Made by a program: the position numbers and the translations under genes. The notes under the pieces were generated by a model. It was not told where the DNA came from, ran no database searches, and worked only from the letters and a program-made list of their open reading frames with translations. This document shows, in pieces, positions 1-8,495 of a DNA stretch of 37,984 bases. Each line of letters starts with the position of its first letter. The first letter of the stretch is position 1. Source of the stretch: an uncultured Prochlorococcus sp. (GTDB lineage: Bacteria > Cyanobacteriota > Cyanobacteriia > PCC-6307 > Cyanobiaceae); NCBI GenBank assembly GCA_902634515.1, contig CACPKH010000013.1, positions 1 through 37,984 on the forward strand, written 5' to 3'.

Positions 1-909
1 GGTTTCATAGGCCAAGAACTAGTCCCAAAATTAATTTCAGAAGGACATGAATTAACCATAGTGAGTCGACGCAAAGGTATTGATTCTAGGGAAAATATTT
101 ATATCCAACTAGATCCATCATCTCCTTCAAGTTGGGAAAACAAAGATCTTTTGTTATCACTAAGAAATTCAGAAGGAATAATCAATCTAGTAGGTGAACC
201 AATTGCTGAGAAGCGATGGAGTAATAGGCATTGTGATGAAATCAAGAATAGTCGAATAAATACAACTCGATACTTAATCACAGCAATAAATCAGCTAAAA
301 CTTCCACCCGAGTTTCTTCTAAATGCATCAGCTATTGGTTTTTATGGAACTAGTCAAGACAATCAATTCGATGAATCTAATCAGGCAGGTGATGATTTTT
401 TAGCAGAGGTTTGTTATGAGTGGGAAAAAGCAGCATCACAAAAGCCTAAATCTACAAGGCTAGTGACATTACGAATAGGAATTGTTCTCGAAAAAGAAGG
501 AGGGGCTTTAAGGAAAATGCTTCCAATATTTCGCGCAGGACTAGGGGGTCCTATCGGAACTGGCATGCAATGGATGAGCTGGATACATCGAACAGATCTA
601 TGTGAAATTATTGCTCAAGCAATAGTAAAAAAAGCTTGGTCAGGGACTTTTAATGCGGTTGCCCCCAATCCTGTTTCGATGAGAGAATTTTCACAAGCAT
701 TAGGTCAAGCCCTGAATCGTCCTACCCTATTTCAAGTCCCTGGAACAATACTTAAAGTTTTACTTGGTGATGGAGCAAAAGTTGTTTTAGAAGGACAAAA
801 AGTAATTTCTAATCGTCTAAAGACAGTCGGTTTCAAATTTCTTTATCCAGAAATATCAGTTGCTATGAAGAAACTGTCAAGAAAATCTTTTAATGAATTT
901 TTGAGCTAA
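1..909 (+). CDS. TIGR01777-family SDR epimerase (YfcH/SulA-like), 5' partial
   Basis: NAD(P)-binding epimerase-like protein of the extended short-chain dehydrogenase family (TIGR01777, YfcH type); the substrate is unknown. The reading frame is open from base 1 and begins inside the Rossmann motif (GFIGQEL), so only a short N-terminal piece is missing; 302 residues are visible. Family hallmarks are NLVGEPIAEKRW around visible residues 62-73, the active-site-like ASAIGFYG around 109-116, and GTGMQWMSWIHRTDL around 186-200, followed by the DUF1731-type C-terminal part. The GTG at base 61 lies inside the protein and is not a start. The TAA stop overlaps the stop of the convergent TPR gene by 4 bases. 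The family call is firm; the biochemical role is not known. Confidence 0.88.
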   Translation, partial: GFIGQELVPKLISEGHELTIVSRRKGIDSRENIYIQLDPSSPSSWENKDLLLSLRNSEGIINLVGEPIAEKRWSNRHCDEIKNSRINTTRYLITAINQLKLPPEFLLNASAIGFYGTSQDNQFDESNQAGDDFLAEVCYEWEKAASQKPKSTRLVTLRIGIVLEKEGGALRKMLPIFRAGLGGPIGTGMQWMSWIHRTDLCEIIAQAIVKKAWSGTFNAVAPNPVSMREFSQALGQALNRPTLFQVPGTILKVLLGDGAKVVLEGQKVISNRLKTVGFKFLYPEISVAMKKLSRKSFNEFLS

Positions 910-1325
910 CCAAACAACCAGGTTTGAATCTTTTTTAAAGCAGACCATTCAGGCTTTCTGCTTAAACCATCTTCAATAGAATTTTTTAATTCTTTTTCCA
1001 AATCAGGAACTACAAATAAAGCTCTTTTAACAAATTCAATATGATCTCTCACACCAGTAGCATTAGTCTCCAACAATGCCAAGCTCAAATTAATTCTTGA
1101 TTGCGGATCCTGAGCATTTAACTTGACAGCTGTTCGAGCTGATCGCAATGCATCATCATTCCTATTACATAACAATTGCAACCATGCCAAGCACGTCCAG
1201 CCTGCTGAATGATTTGGCGTGGAAGCTGTAATGGTTTCAAAGTCCTTGATAAGTTCACTAGCATCTTCTCCAGCTTGATATCTAGACATTGCACTTTCAA
1301 AAAGATTCTCTTGGTTAGATGTCAT
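906..1325 (-). CDS. Small TPR-like protein, function unknown
   Basis: A 139-residue soluble protein starting at an ATG (1323-1325). The middle part (about residues 40-75, AGWTCLAWLQLLCNRNDDAL then ARTAVKLNAQDP) has the spacing of one tetratricopeptide repeat, and a second degenerate helical pair follows (INLSLALLETN). TPRs normally mediate protein-protein contact; no partner can be named. It ends with a 4-base overlap against the convergent SDR gene, and it lies 36 bases downstream of the IscA-like gene on the same strand, so the two could be cotranscribed. I see no signal peptide or membrane segment. The repeat call is inferred from the pattern. Confidence 0.72.
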   Translation of the reverse strand: MTSNQENLFESAMSRYQAGEDASELIKDFETITASTPNHSAGWTCLAWLQLLCNRNDDALRSARTAVKLNAQDPQSRINLSLALLETNATGVRDHIEFVKRALFVVPDLEKELKNSIEDGLSRKPEWSALKKIQTWLFG

Positions 1326-1361
1326 AGAATTAAATTAAAAAAGAGCTAAAGAAACCTAAAC

Positions 1362-1754
1362 CTAGACTGCAAAAGAACTTCCGCACCCGCATGTTTGAGT
1401 AGCATTAGGATTCGTAAAATTAAAACCCCCACCTATTAATTCCGTACTGAAATCTAATTGCATTCCATAAATATATAAAAGGCTTTTTGGATCACAAACC
1501 ACTTTGAACAACGATCCATTATCTGGAATGTATTCATAAACCTCATCTGAGTCTTGAACATCATTCGAAGAAATAAAATCCATGGTGTAGCTCATTCCAC
1601 TACAGCCTCCAGAACGTACACCAACTCTCAAGAATTTTTCTTCTCCCTGCTGCTGACAAAGTTGGCCTAATTGCGTCATAGCAGTATCTGTAATTAAAAT
1701 TCCTTTGCCATCTTTGGCTAAGTGAGTTGGAATTTTTGATTGATCACTCATCAT
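1362..1754 (-). CDS. iscA: A-type Fe-S cluster carrier (IscA/SufA/HesB family)
   Basis: Carrier or scaffold that passes Fe-S clusters to target proteins, here presumably including photosynthetic and nitrogen/sulfur enzymes. The HesB domain covers roughly residues 17-130 of 130. The three invariant cysteines are present: Cys51 in SGGCSGMSY and Cys122/Cys124 in TCGCGSSF at the C-terminus, the expected C-x(n)-CGC arrangement. Two consecutive ATG codons (1754 and 1751) can start it. It is transcribed away from crtQ across a spacer of about 92 bases, so both promoters should lie there. Whether it is the iscA or the sufA ortholog cannot be settled from sequence alone. Confidence 0.9.
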   Translation of the reverse strand: MMSDQSKIPTHLAKDGKGILITDTAMTQLGQLCQQQGEEKFLRVGVRSGGCSGMSYTMDFISSNDVQDSDEVYEYIPDNGSLFKVVCDPKSLLYIYGMQLDFSTELIGGGFNFTNPNATQTCGCGSSFAV

Positions 1755-1846
1755 GCAATGAATTCTATAGCCTAGGTTCAGTCTATTCAGAAATTTAGTA
1801 TTTTATCTTTCCCAAAATTTGTCCAATTGTACATAGAGTAATTAAG

Positions 1847-3325
1847 TTGTTTATAAAAAAACAGGTGAAGATAGCGATTATAGGAGCTGGACTTGCTGGG
1901 CTTTCAGCCGCTGTTGATCTTGTTGATGAAGGCCATTCAGTAGAACTGTATGAGTCAAGGCCTTTTATTGGAGGTAAAGTGGGAAGTTGGGAAGATGAAG
2001 ATGGCAATCATATAGAAATGGGTTTACATGTATTTTTCTTTAACTATGCAAATCTTTTTGCGCTCATGAAAAAGGTTGGTGCCCTTGACAATCTCTTAGC
2101 AAAAGAACATACCCATTTATTTGTAAATAGAGGTGGAAAAGTTAAATCTCTAGATTTTCGATTTGCATTAGGAGCACCTTTTAATGGATTAAAAGCATTC
2201 TTCACTACATCTCAATTAAATGTATTAGATAAGCTACGTAATGCATTAGCACTGGGTACCAGTCCAATTGTAAGAGGACTGATTGATTATGAAGGTGCAA
2301 TGAAAACAATACGCGAACTTGACTCAATTAGTTTTCAAAAATGGTTCGTAGATCACGGAGGTAGTCTAAACAGTATCAAAAGAATGTGGGATCCTATTGC
2401 ATATGCATTGGGCTTCATTGATTGTCAATCAATATCAGCGAGATGCATGCTTACTATCTTTATGATGTTTGCAGCCAAAACAGAGGCTTCTAAGTTAAAT
2501 CTACTTAAAGGGTCACCACATAAATGGCTTACAAAACCAATGCAAGAATATATTGAGGCAAAAGGAGGTAAGTTTTTTCTTAGACATAGAGTAAAAGAAA
2601 TATTTTTTGAAGATAATAATCAAATCAAGATTAGTGGTATTCAATTAAATACACCAGAAGGGGAAAAGACAATTAACGCTGATGTATATCTTGCTGCATG
2701 TGATGTTCCAGGTATTCAGAAGATAATTCCACAAGATTGGTATAGATTTCCTCTTTTTGAGGGAATAACTAAACTCAAGACTGTTCCAGTAGCTACTGTT
2801 CAACTTCGATATAATGGATGGGTAACTGAATTAAATAACAATAAGAAAATGAATAATATAACGTCACCATCTGGACTTAATAATCTTTTGTACACTGCTG
2901 ATGCGGACTTCAGTTGTTTCGCAGACCTTGCTCTTGCAAGTCCTGAAGATTATAGAATAGAAGGATCAGGATCTCTACTGCAATGCGTTCTAACTCCTGG
3001 AGATCCTTGGATATCTAAATCAAACGAAAATATTATTAAACATACTGATTCACAAGTTCGTGATCTTTTCCCTTCTTCAAAAAATCTAAAGTTAACTTGG
3101 GGGAATGTTGTCAAGCTTACACAATCACTATATAAAGAATCTCCAGGGATGGAGCCTTATAGGCCAGACCAGAAAACACCTATCAGCAATTTCTTCTTGG
3201 CTGGTAGTTATACGAAGCAAGATTATATTGACTCCATGGAAGGTGCTACTATGAGTGGAAATTTAGCTGCATCAGCAATATTGAATAAGCCGATAAAATT
3301 AGAAAAAAACTCATCTGTATCCTAA
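1847..3325 (+). CDS. crtQ: Zeta-carotene desaturase
   Basis: FAD enzyme that converts 9,9'-di-cis-zeta-carotene to lycopene in the plant-type carotenoid pathway of cyanobacteria, acting at the membrane. The N-terminal dinucleotide fold is [18 protein letters not shown] (about residues 8-25), followed by the family block [20 protein letters not shown] and [14 protein letters not shown]. The C-terminal FAD block is [20 protein letters not shown] (about 446-465). Length (492) is normal for CrtQ/ZDS. No ATG is available at the N-terminus: the frame opens with TTG (1847), and GTG at 1865 would start directly at VKIAIIGAG; either may be used. The SRPBCC gene follows after 2 bases, so the two form an operon. 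Confidence 0.95.
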   Translation: MFIKKQVKIAIIGAGLAGLSAAVDLVDEGHSVELYESRPFIGGKVGSWEDEDGNHIEMGLHVFFFNYANLFALMKKVGALDNLLAKEHTHLFVNRGGKVKSLDFRFALGAPFNGLKAFFTTSQLNVLDKLRNALALGTSPIVRGLIDYEGAMKTIRELDSISFQKWFVDHGGSLNSIKRMWDPIAYALGFIDCQSISARCMLTIFMMFAAKTEASKLNLLKGSPHKWLTKPMQEYIEAKGGKFFLRHRVKEIFFEDNNQIKISGIQLNTPEGEKTINADVYLAACDVPGIQKIIPQDWYRFPLFEGITKLKTVPVATVQLRYNGWVTELNNNKKMNNITSPSGLNNLLYTADADFSCFADLALASPEDYRIEGSGSLLQCVLTPGDPWISKSNENIIKHTDSQVRDLFPSSKNLKLTWGNVVKLTQSLYKESPGMEPYRPDQKTPISNFFLAGSYTKQDYIDSMEGATMSGNLAASAILNKPIKLEKNSSVS

Positions 3326-3327
3326 AA

Positions 3328-3780
3328 ATGGGACGCTGGCTTGAACATCAAGTAATTAGCAAAATCAATGCTTCTGTAGAAGAAGTATGGACTGTTTGGA
3401 GTGACTTAGACTCCATGCCTCTATGGATGACATGGATTGAATCAGTCAAAACAATTGATGATGAAACAAATGTTTTACCAGATTTAACTGAATGGACACT
3501 GGCAGCAAATGGTTTCCGTTTTAAATGGAAAGCACAAATTAATGAAAGAGTTGATAATGAAAGACTGAAATGGCAATCTATTGGTGGTTTACCTACCAAA
3601 GGATCTGTGGATTTCTCGCAAGAAGAGAACAATATGACTTTAGTAAAATTAAGGATTTCCTATGAATTACCAAAAATAGTTGCAAGAATCATGGAAAAGA
3701 ATATTTTAGGAAATTTAGTCACTAATGAACTGCAAACAAATTTAAATAATTTTAAAAATCTTGTTGAGAGTAAGTATTAA
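3328..3780 (+). CDS. SRPBCC/START-like (polyketide cyclase-dehydrase) family protein
   Basis: A 150-residue protein with the helix-grip fold pattern of the SRPBCC superfamily: it opens with a strand (WLEHQVISKINASVEEVW), then the helix SDLDSMPLWMTWIESVK, and ends with a long amphipathic helix (NILGNLVTNELQTNLNNF). Such proteins bind hydrophobic ligands or act as small lyases or cyclases. Its ATG lies 2 bases after the crtQ stop, so it is very probably translated from the crtQ message; a carotenoid-binding or desaturase-helper role is an inference from this neighbourhood only. It ends 2 bases before the convergent hemD stop. No catalytic residues can be named. Confidence 0.82.
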   Translation: MGRWLEHQVISKINASVEEVWTVWSDLDSMPLWMTWIESVKTIDDETNVLPDLTEWTLAANGFRFKWKAQINERVDNERLKWQSIGGLPTKGSVDFSQEENNMTLVKLRISYELPKIVARIMEKNILGNLVTNELQTNLNNFKNLVESKY

Positions 3781-3782
3781 TT

Positions 3783-4586
3783 TTATATTGATACCGATTT
3801 AATGCATGCCAAAATTAAACCATCTAAATCATGAGGGCTAGCCTCTTGATCGACTCTTGAAAAAAATCTTTTACAGCTAATACTTGTTTGAGGGCCTATG
3901 GAAACTATTTTTACATCTTCTAATATGTAATTTAATTTATTTTTAAAATATCCTTTCATTAACTCTGATGTATATTGTACTGTCTTTCCACTTGTAAAAG
4001 CAATTATATCAACTTCTTTTTTTGCTAAAGCATTAGCTGTAATTTCAGGGAAATCAATTGGACATCTTGATTCATACGCAGGAACTTCAACAACCTCAGC
4101 TCCTAATTTTGAAAAAGCTTGTGTCAAAATAGTTCTCCCACCACTTTGAACTCTAGGAATTAATATTTTCAAACCAGAGCAAGCAATAGGGAAGTTCTCA
4201 ATTAAACTATCAGCTACAAAATTAGGCGGAACAAAATCTACTTTAACTCCTAGCTTCTCAAGATATCCAGCTGTTTTTTTACCAACAGCTGCAATCTTTA
4301 AGGTATTAGGTATAGAAGATAATGATATATGTTGTATATCCAATCTTTCCTTAATAGCATTTACTCCATTGATACTTGAAAAAATTAACCAATTAAAATT
4401 ATCTATGTTTCTCAAAGCTTTATCAAGAGCAGAAAAATCATCTGGCGGCCCAATTTCTAATGCAGGAAGGTCTAATACTTTAGCTCCTGCAGCCTCAAAA
4501 CATTTACGAGTTTCAGTTTGCTGATTCTTTGCTCTTGTAATAATAATAGTTCTTCCACTTAAAGCAAAGTTTGAATTAAAAAGCAT
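3783..4586 (-). CDS. hemD: Uroporphyrinogen-III synthase
   Basis: Closes and inverts ring D of hydroxymethylbilane to give uroporphyrinogen III, the branch point to chlorophyll, heme and siroheme. At 267 residues it has the usual length. Sequence features typical of the family are the N-terminal GRTIIITRAKNQ, the lobe-one segment LIFSSINGVNAI, the linker IAAVGKKTAGYLEKLG and the second-lobe block IIAFTSGKTVQYTSEL with KIVSIGPQTSISCK. HemD is poorly conserved overall, so the assignment rests on these blocks. It is the last gene of the minus-strand group ycf33/DUF751-rbfA-nagZ-hemD, 14 bases after the hydrolase gene. Confidence 0.9.
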   Translation of the reverse strand: MLFNSNFALSGRTIIITRAKNQQTETRKCFEAAGAKVLDLPALEIGPPDDFSALDKALRNIDNFNWLIFSSINGVNAIKERLDIQHISLSSIPNTLKIAAVGKKTAGYLEKLGVKVDFVPPNFVADSLIENFPIACSGLKILIPRVQSGGRTILTQAFSKLGAEVVEVPAYESRCPIDFPEITANALAKKEVDIIAFTSGKTVQYTSELMKGYFKNKLNYILEDVKIVSIGPQTSISCKRFFSRVDQEASPHDLDGLILACIKSVSI

Positions 4587-4600
4587 AATCTTAATTATGA

Positions 4601-6235
4601 TTAGTTTGTAAACTCAATTTGAGATTTAATACTAGGTTTAACTTGTTTATTTAAAGATTTAGAACTAAAGACTATATCCATTATCTTTTGCTGAGCTAAA
4701 GGCATTTGCCCAGGACTATAAAAAGATGGTATAGATGATTCTAGAATGTTAGTTAAATTTTTCCAAGAATAAAAACATCCATAAATTAATAATGCCAAGA
4801 GGGAATTATTGCGCTGTAATTGCTTAACAACTGATATCCATAAATCTTCAGAATATATATCTCCTACAAAAGGATTTCCCCTTATAAATAACTGAAGAAT
4901 AAATTTACGTTTACCAAAAATTCTAAGATTTAAAGGGTCCTCCTTATTATTCTGAAGAATTGGAAATCCCATAGAATGAGTTACTATATTTTCAAAACCA
5001 AGTGACTCAGGTATCTTAAGAGCAGGAGAAAGTTCATTCAAAAATGGGTTAGATATTAATTGATCTACTCTGACCAAGTTAATGCCATTATTAATATCTT
5101 TAATGGAAGAGTAATTTCTAGATTCTATAGATAAACTGACTAGCTTATTTGCCAAAGAATTAGTGTTTTGATCTTCTAAATAGTTCAAATTAAAAGAAGA
5201 ATTAACACCTTTCAATTTTAGTAATTGTTTCTTACGCCTATTCAATGAATTATTTAATCTTTCCATAGAAATCCTCCCATTAATTAATGCATTTACAATT
5301 GCATCAATAGCTTCATCAGCATTTTCTGGCATAATTATTAAATCTACTCCTGCCTCCATCGCCATAAGAGCAGCATCTCCAGAAGAATATTTATTAGTAA
5401 TAGCTTTCATCACCAAGGCATCAGTCACAATTAATCCTTCATATCTCATCTTTTCACGTAGAATATGAGATATAACCTTAGAAGATAAAGTAGCAGGAAA
5501 TTTTGAATCTATCTTCTTTAAGAGTAAATGAGCAGTCATAATACTGCTTACATTATCCTTAATTAAAGCTTTAAAAGGAACAAATTCTTTCTCTTCTAAT
5601 CTGAATAAATCATGCTCTAAAACTGGTAATGAAAGATGTGAATCATTTTGTGTATCCCCGTGACCTGGAAAATGCTTTGCACAACTCAAAACACCTTGAG
5701 AAATTAAGCCTTTATTAAAAGCACATACAAGTCGTGCAACTGAAACAGGATCTTCTCCCCAAGCCCTCATGTTAATTACTGGATTTAAAGGATTAGTATT
5801 TACATCACAAACTGGCGCTAAAACCCAATTAATTCCACAATTAAGAGCTTGTTGACCTAAAGATCTGCCATATTCTTTAGCTAAAATAATTGCCTCTTCT
5901 GGCTTTGTTTCATATATACGGCCTAAGGCCATTGGTGGCACAAACCAAGTGCCTCCTTTAAATCGCTGACCTACTCCTTCCTCAACATCAGCACATAGAA
6001 GGATCTTCTTATTAGACCAACTTTGCAATTGCTTACTTCGATTTTTTACGTCTTGAATTGATCCACCATGCAAAATAACCCCGCCAACCCCTTGCTCTAA
6101 CAATCTTTTTAAATCTTTATTAGTTAATTCCCATTGTGGATATTTTCGTAATTCATCCAAACCAAAGCTGCTAGCCCGTATAACAAAAAGCTCTGCAACT
6201 TTATTCCTAAGATCTTTAAGATTATTTATATTCAA
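4601..6235 (-). CDS. nagZ: Glycoside hydrolase family 3, NagZ-like beta-N-acetylglucosaminidase
   Basis: Probable hydrolase of beta-linked N-acetylglucosamine, as in peptidoglycan turnover. The GH3 barrel occupies about residues 10-340. It carries the NagZ signature KHFPGHGDT (187-195) with Asp198 and His200 of the Asp-His general acid/base loop, and the nucleophile region [11 protein letters not shown] with Asp272. At 544 residues it is about 200 longer than typical NagZ; the extra C-terminal part (roughly 345-544) has no motif I recognise. The start is TTG, overlapping the rbfA stop as TTGA, so translation is probably coupled. No signal peptide is visible, which suggests a cytoplasmic enzyme. 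A general beta-glucosidase is a less likely alternative because the KHFPGHGDT...DSH loop is diagnostic. Confidence 0.88.
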   Translation of the reverse strand: MNINNLKDLRNKVAELFVIRASSFGLDELRKYPQWELTNKDLKRLLEQGVGGVILHGGSIQDVKNRSKQLQSWSNKKILLCADVEEGVGQRFKGGTWFVPPMALGRIYETKPEEAIILAKEYGRSLGQQALNCGINWVLAPVCDVNTNPLNPVINMRAWGEDPVSVARLVCAFNKGLISQGVLSCAKHFPGHGDTQNDSHLSLPVLEHDLFRLEEKEFVPFKALIKDNVSSIMTAHLLLKKIDSKFPATLSSKVISHILREKMRYEGLIVTDALVMKAITNKYSSGDAALMAMEAGVDLIIMPENADEAIDAIVNALINGRISMERLNNSLNRRKKQLLKLKGVNSSFNLNYLEDQNTNSLANKLVSLSIESRNYSSIKDINNGINLVRVDQLISNPFLNELSPALKIPESLGFENIVTHSMGFPILQNNKEDPLNLRIFGKRKFILQLFIRGNPFVGDIYSEDLWISVVKQLQRNNSLLALLIYGCFYSWKNLTNILESSIPSFYSPGQMPLAQQKIMDIVFSSKSLNKQVKPSIKSQIEFTN

Positions 6236-6630
6236 AGTTTTTCTTCCAATGAATTTGGGAGTTGATCTTTTGATTTTCTTTCCTGTTCTAATCTTCCTAA
6301 AAGGTTAAGTACTGAAGTTCCTTTTTCCATTCCTTTATCTAACTTAAACACAAATTCTGGTGTTCTTCTCATTTGCAATCTTCTCGCTAATTCACCTTTC
6401 AAAAAACCACTTGCTGATTCCAGCGCTTTTAATACTCTATCTTTTTGAATTTGTTGGCCAAACACACTGACAAAAACCTTACAATGTTGCAAATCTCCTG
6501 AAAGCTCGACTTCAGTAATGGTAATCATTGCCTCTTGAAGACGTTGATCACGAATACCAGTCATTAAAAGTTCACTCATTTCCTTACGAATAAGTGCAGC
6601 AACTTTTTCAACACGTCGGCTTTGTGCCAT
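6232..6630 (-). CDS. rbfA: Ribosome-binding factor A
   Basis: Small KH-fold protein needed for maturation of the 30S subunit and 16S rRNA 5' processing. At 132 residues it matches the family. Hallmarks are [17 protein letters not shown] at the N-terminus, [18 protein letters not shown] in the middle and [18 protein letters not shown] near residues 94-111. It sits between ycf33/DUF751 (2-base gap upstream) and the NagZ-like gene, whose TTG start shares four bases with the rbfA stop. The rbfA-glycosidase pairing looks like tight operon packing rather than a functional link. Confidence 0.94.
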   Translation of the reverse strand: MAQSRRVEKVAALIRKEMSELLMTGIRDQRLQEAMITITEVELSGDLQHCKVFVSVFGQQIQKDRVLKALESASGFLKGELARRLQMRRTPEFVFKLDKGMEKGTSVLNLLGRLEQERKSKDQLPNSLEEKL

Positions 6631-6632
6631 TG

Positions 6633-6839
6633 TTAACTAAAAGATGATGGGAGAACCATTGCCTTGACTACAAAATAAAACGTAATCAGTCCACTAACCA
6701 AAGCGCAAACTAGTGATACAGCAGTCACTGGATTTTTACTTCTTTGAATTAATGGCTGAAGCGATGCTGTAAATACCCCAAGTATTATCGTGATGAGATA
6801 CTTAGGATATCTGGAAACATTTGAAAAAAACTCGCCCAT
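6633..6839 (-). CDS. ycf33: DUF751 / Ycf33-like small membrane protein
   Basis: A 68-residue protein of the DUF751 family, named Ycf33 in plastids; its function is unknown. The N-terminal [19 protein letters not shown] is the characteristic opening. There are two hydrophobic stretches, about residues 14-30 and 38-60, predicted as membrane helices. It starts at an ATG (6837-6839) and heads the minus-strand operon with rbfA 2 bases downstream. The promoter must lie in the roughly 58-base gap shared with the divergent GST-like gene. Confidence 0.8.
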   Translation of the reverse strand: MGEFFSNVSRYPKYLITIILGVFTASLQPLIQRSKNPVTAVSLVCALVSGLITFYFVVKAMVLPSSFS

Positions 6840-6897
6840 TAAATTGACTATTCCATACCTTTAATAGCTACTCTGCAGTTCTTTGCGAAAAAAATTA

Positions 6898-7623
6898 ATG
6901 TTGGAGCTATATCAATTTCCCCATTCAGCATTCTGTCTCAAAGTCAGAATGGCTTTAAAGGTTAAGAATCTTAGCTACCGAATCATTAATGTCACACCGG
7001 GAATTGGACAAATCAAGACCTTTCGCTTATCAGGACAAAGACAAGTACCTATTCTAGTTGATGGAAGCAATATCATTTTTGATTCAACTGAAATTGTTGA
7101 ATATCTAGACCAGAACTTTCAAGGGCCCAAGCTAATCCCTGAGCAAGCAAAGCATGCAGCGCAAGCTCATCTCATAGAAGACTGGGCTGACACAACACTT
7201 GCACAAGCTAGTAGAGCAGAACTGATTAAAGCAGCATCAATAGATAAAGACCTACTTATAGCCTTACTGCCAAATGAAATTCAAAATAAACTTAGAAAAG
7301 TAGCAAGTCACTTATCATTGGACGTCATCAAGGGATTAACTAACTTAGTTAATCAAGAAAAGATTTCAAATTTATTAACCCATCTTGAATACATATCTAA
7401 CCTAGTAAAGACAAATAGATGGATAGTTGGAGAGTCAATATCTATTGCAGATATCGCAATAGCAGCTCAACTATCACTAATTAAATTTCCTTCATCATCA
7501 GGAAATCTCCTTGCTGGAAAAGGAAGCAAAGGTTTCAGTGATAATCCCAAGTTAATTTCTCTTTTTGAATGGCGCGATCAACTTGATATTGAGCTAATGC
7601 AAAATGATCCAGCTGTTGTATAA
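6898..7623 (+). CDS. Glutathione S-transferase family protein
   Basis: Thioredoxin-fold N-terminal domain followed by an all-helical domain, 241 residues from the chosen start. The opening LELYQFPHSAFCLKVRMAL puts Cys13 at the usual active-site position, QVPILVDG (about 49-56) holds the cis-proline, and DSTEIVEYL (62-70) is the glutathione gamma-glutamyl binding block. ESISIADIAIAAQLSL in the C-terminal half is the typical helix-capping motif. I chose ATG 6898 because the fold begins there; an in-frame TTG at 6883 would only add five basic residues. Substrate unknown. CRR7 follows 16 bases downstream. Confidence 0.88.
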   Translation: MLELYQFPHSAFCLKVRMALKVKNLSYRIINVTPGIGQIKTFRLSGQRQVPILVDGSNIIFDSTEIVEYLDQNFQGPKLIPEQAKHAAQAHLIEDWADTTLAQASRAELIKAASIDKDLLIALLPNEIQNKLRKVASHLSLDVIKGLTNLVNQEKISNLLTHLEYISNLVKTNRWIVGESISIADIAIAAQLSLIKFPSSSGNLLAGKGSKGFSDNPKLISLFEWRDQLDIELMQNDPAVV

Positions 7624-7639
7624 CCTCAACAAAAAAATT

Positions 7640-7903
7640 ATGTCAAACCCTTTAATTCATGCTTGTGATGATTACTTAGTTATGGAGCCTGGGAAAAAAG
7701 AAAGATTTTTAAACTCTGATGAAACTCTGCAATGGCTTGAAAAATTGCTCGAAAAATTCGAAGAACTACCTCAAGACCTTAAAAATGAAACTTCTATAAA
7801 AGCTGCTGCAAAAAGATTACTTGATACTTCATGTGATCTCGAAATTAAACCGGGTTTTAAAGTTCAATGGTTTGCTATACGTTTAGATCCCCCTGCTTTT
7901 TAA
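7640..7903 (+). CDS. crr7: CRR7-like protein (chlororespiratory reduction 7)
   Basis: An 87-residue soluble protein resembling CRR7, which in plants is needed for accumulation of the NDH-1 (chlororespiratory) complex; cyanobacteria carry a short homolog. Recognised from the C-terminal block AKRLLDTSCDLEIKPG followed by VQWFAIRLD and from the N-terminal DDYLVMEPG. I start it at ATG 7640, not 7604: the extra 12 residues would lie inside the end of the GST-like gene. Its 3' end overlaps that of the convergent aroK gene by 29 bases. The assignment comes from recalled family sequences and is moderately certain; a direct role with NDH-1 in this organism is inferred. Confidence 0.75.
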   Translation: MSNPLIHACDDYLVMEPGKKERFLNSDETLQWLEKLLEKFEELPQDLKNETSIKAAAKRLLDTSCDLEIKPGFKVQWFAIRLDPPAF

Positions 7904-8453
7904 GTAAACAATTCAATTGATCGAGAATTAATAAAGAAACTTCTTGAGGTGATTGATCTTCAACATTCACATGCAGATCAGATTGCAAATAAATAGGATT
8001 TCTATCCTTTAACAAAGCATCAAAAGTATCAATGAAATTAGCTTTTTGTAATAAAGGTCTAATCTTTTGATCCGATTGAATTCTATGTAATAAACGATCT
8101 CTACCTGGATCAAGCCAAATAACAACTCCTTGATGCAAAATCCCCCAATTCCTTGGTGTAGTAACTAATCCACCACCTGTTGCCACCACTAAAGAATGTC
8201 TTGTACCAATTTCCTTAAGAAATTGAGACTCTAATTGCCGAAAACAAGATTCACCATCCTCTGCAAAAATTCTTGGAATTGTTTTTTTTGCAGCCTTTTC
8301 TATGACTTCATCAATATCAACAAAAGCATATCCAAGCTTTTTAGCAAGATGAGGACCTGTTTGACTCTTACCACATCCCATCATGCCAACAAGATAAAGA
8401 TTGCTGCCACCTAAGGTCTGCTTTACAGAAATAAGACAAGTTAAATCATTCAT
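7875..8453 (-). CDS. aroK: Shikimate kinase
   Basis: Phosphorylates shikimate at O3 in the chorismate pathway. The P-loop GMMGCGKS binds ATP; FVDIDEVIEK holds the Mg/shikimate-binding Asp pair; IFAEDGESCFRQLES and VVATGGGLV are the shikimate-binding blocks; and IRPLLQ holds the LID arginine. From ATG 8453 the protein has 192 residues, a normal length, with about 15 residues before the conserved GGSNLYLVG block. An ATG at 8492 would add 13 residues and leave only 3 bases to the start of the divergent PTPS gene; an open frame continues further to 8579 but runs into that gene. The 3' end overlaps the crr7 gene by 29 bases. Confidence 0.93.
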   Translation of the reverse strand: MNDLTCLISVKQTLGGSNLYLVGMMGCGKSQTGPHLAKKLGYAFVDIDEVIEKAAKKTIPRIFAEDGESCFRQLESQFLKEIGTRHSLVVATGGGLVTTPRNWGILHQGVVIWLDPGRDRLLHRIQSDQKIRPLLQKANFIDTFDALLKDRNPIYLQSDLHVNVEDQSPQEVSLLILDQLNCLLKKQGDLNV

Positions 8454-8495
8454 AAATGCATAAAGCTCATTAGGATTACTTTGATTGAGCATTTC

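Noticed and set aside
3348-3632. 94-codon minus-strand frame opposite the SRPBCC gene
   Set aside because: Antisense shadow; the sense frame is coupled to crtQ and has the SRPBCC pattern.
6883-6897. TTG start for the GST-like gene
   Set aside because: It adds only RKKL-type basic residues before the conserved thioredoxin-fold strand; ATG 6898 fits the family start.
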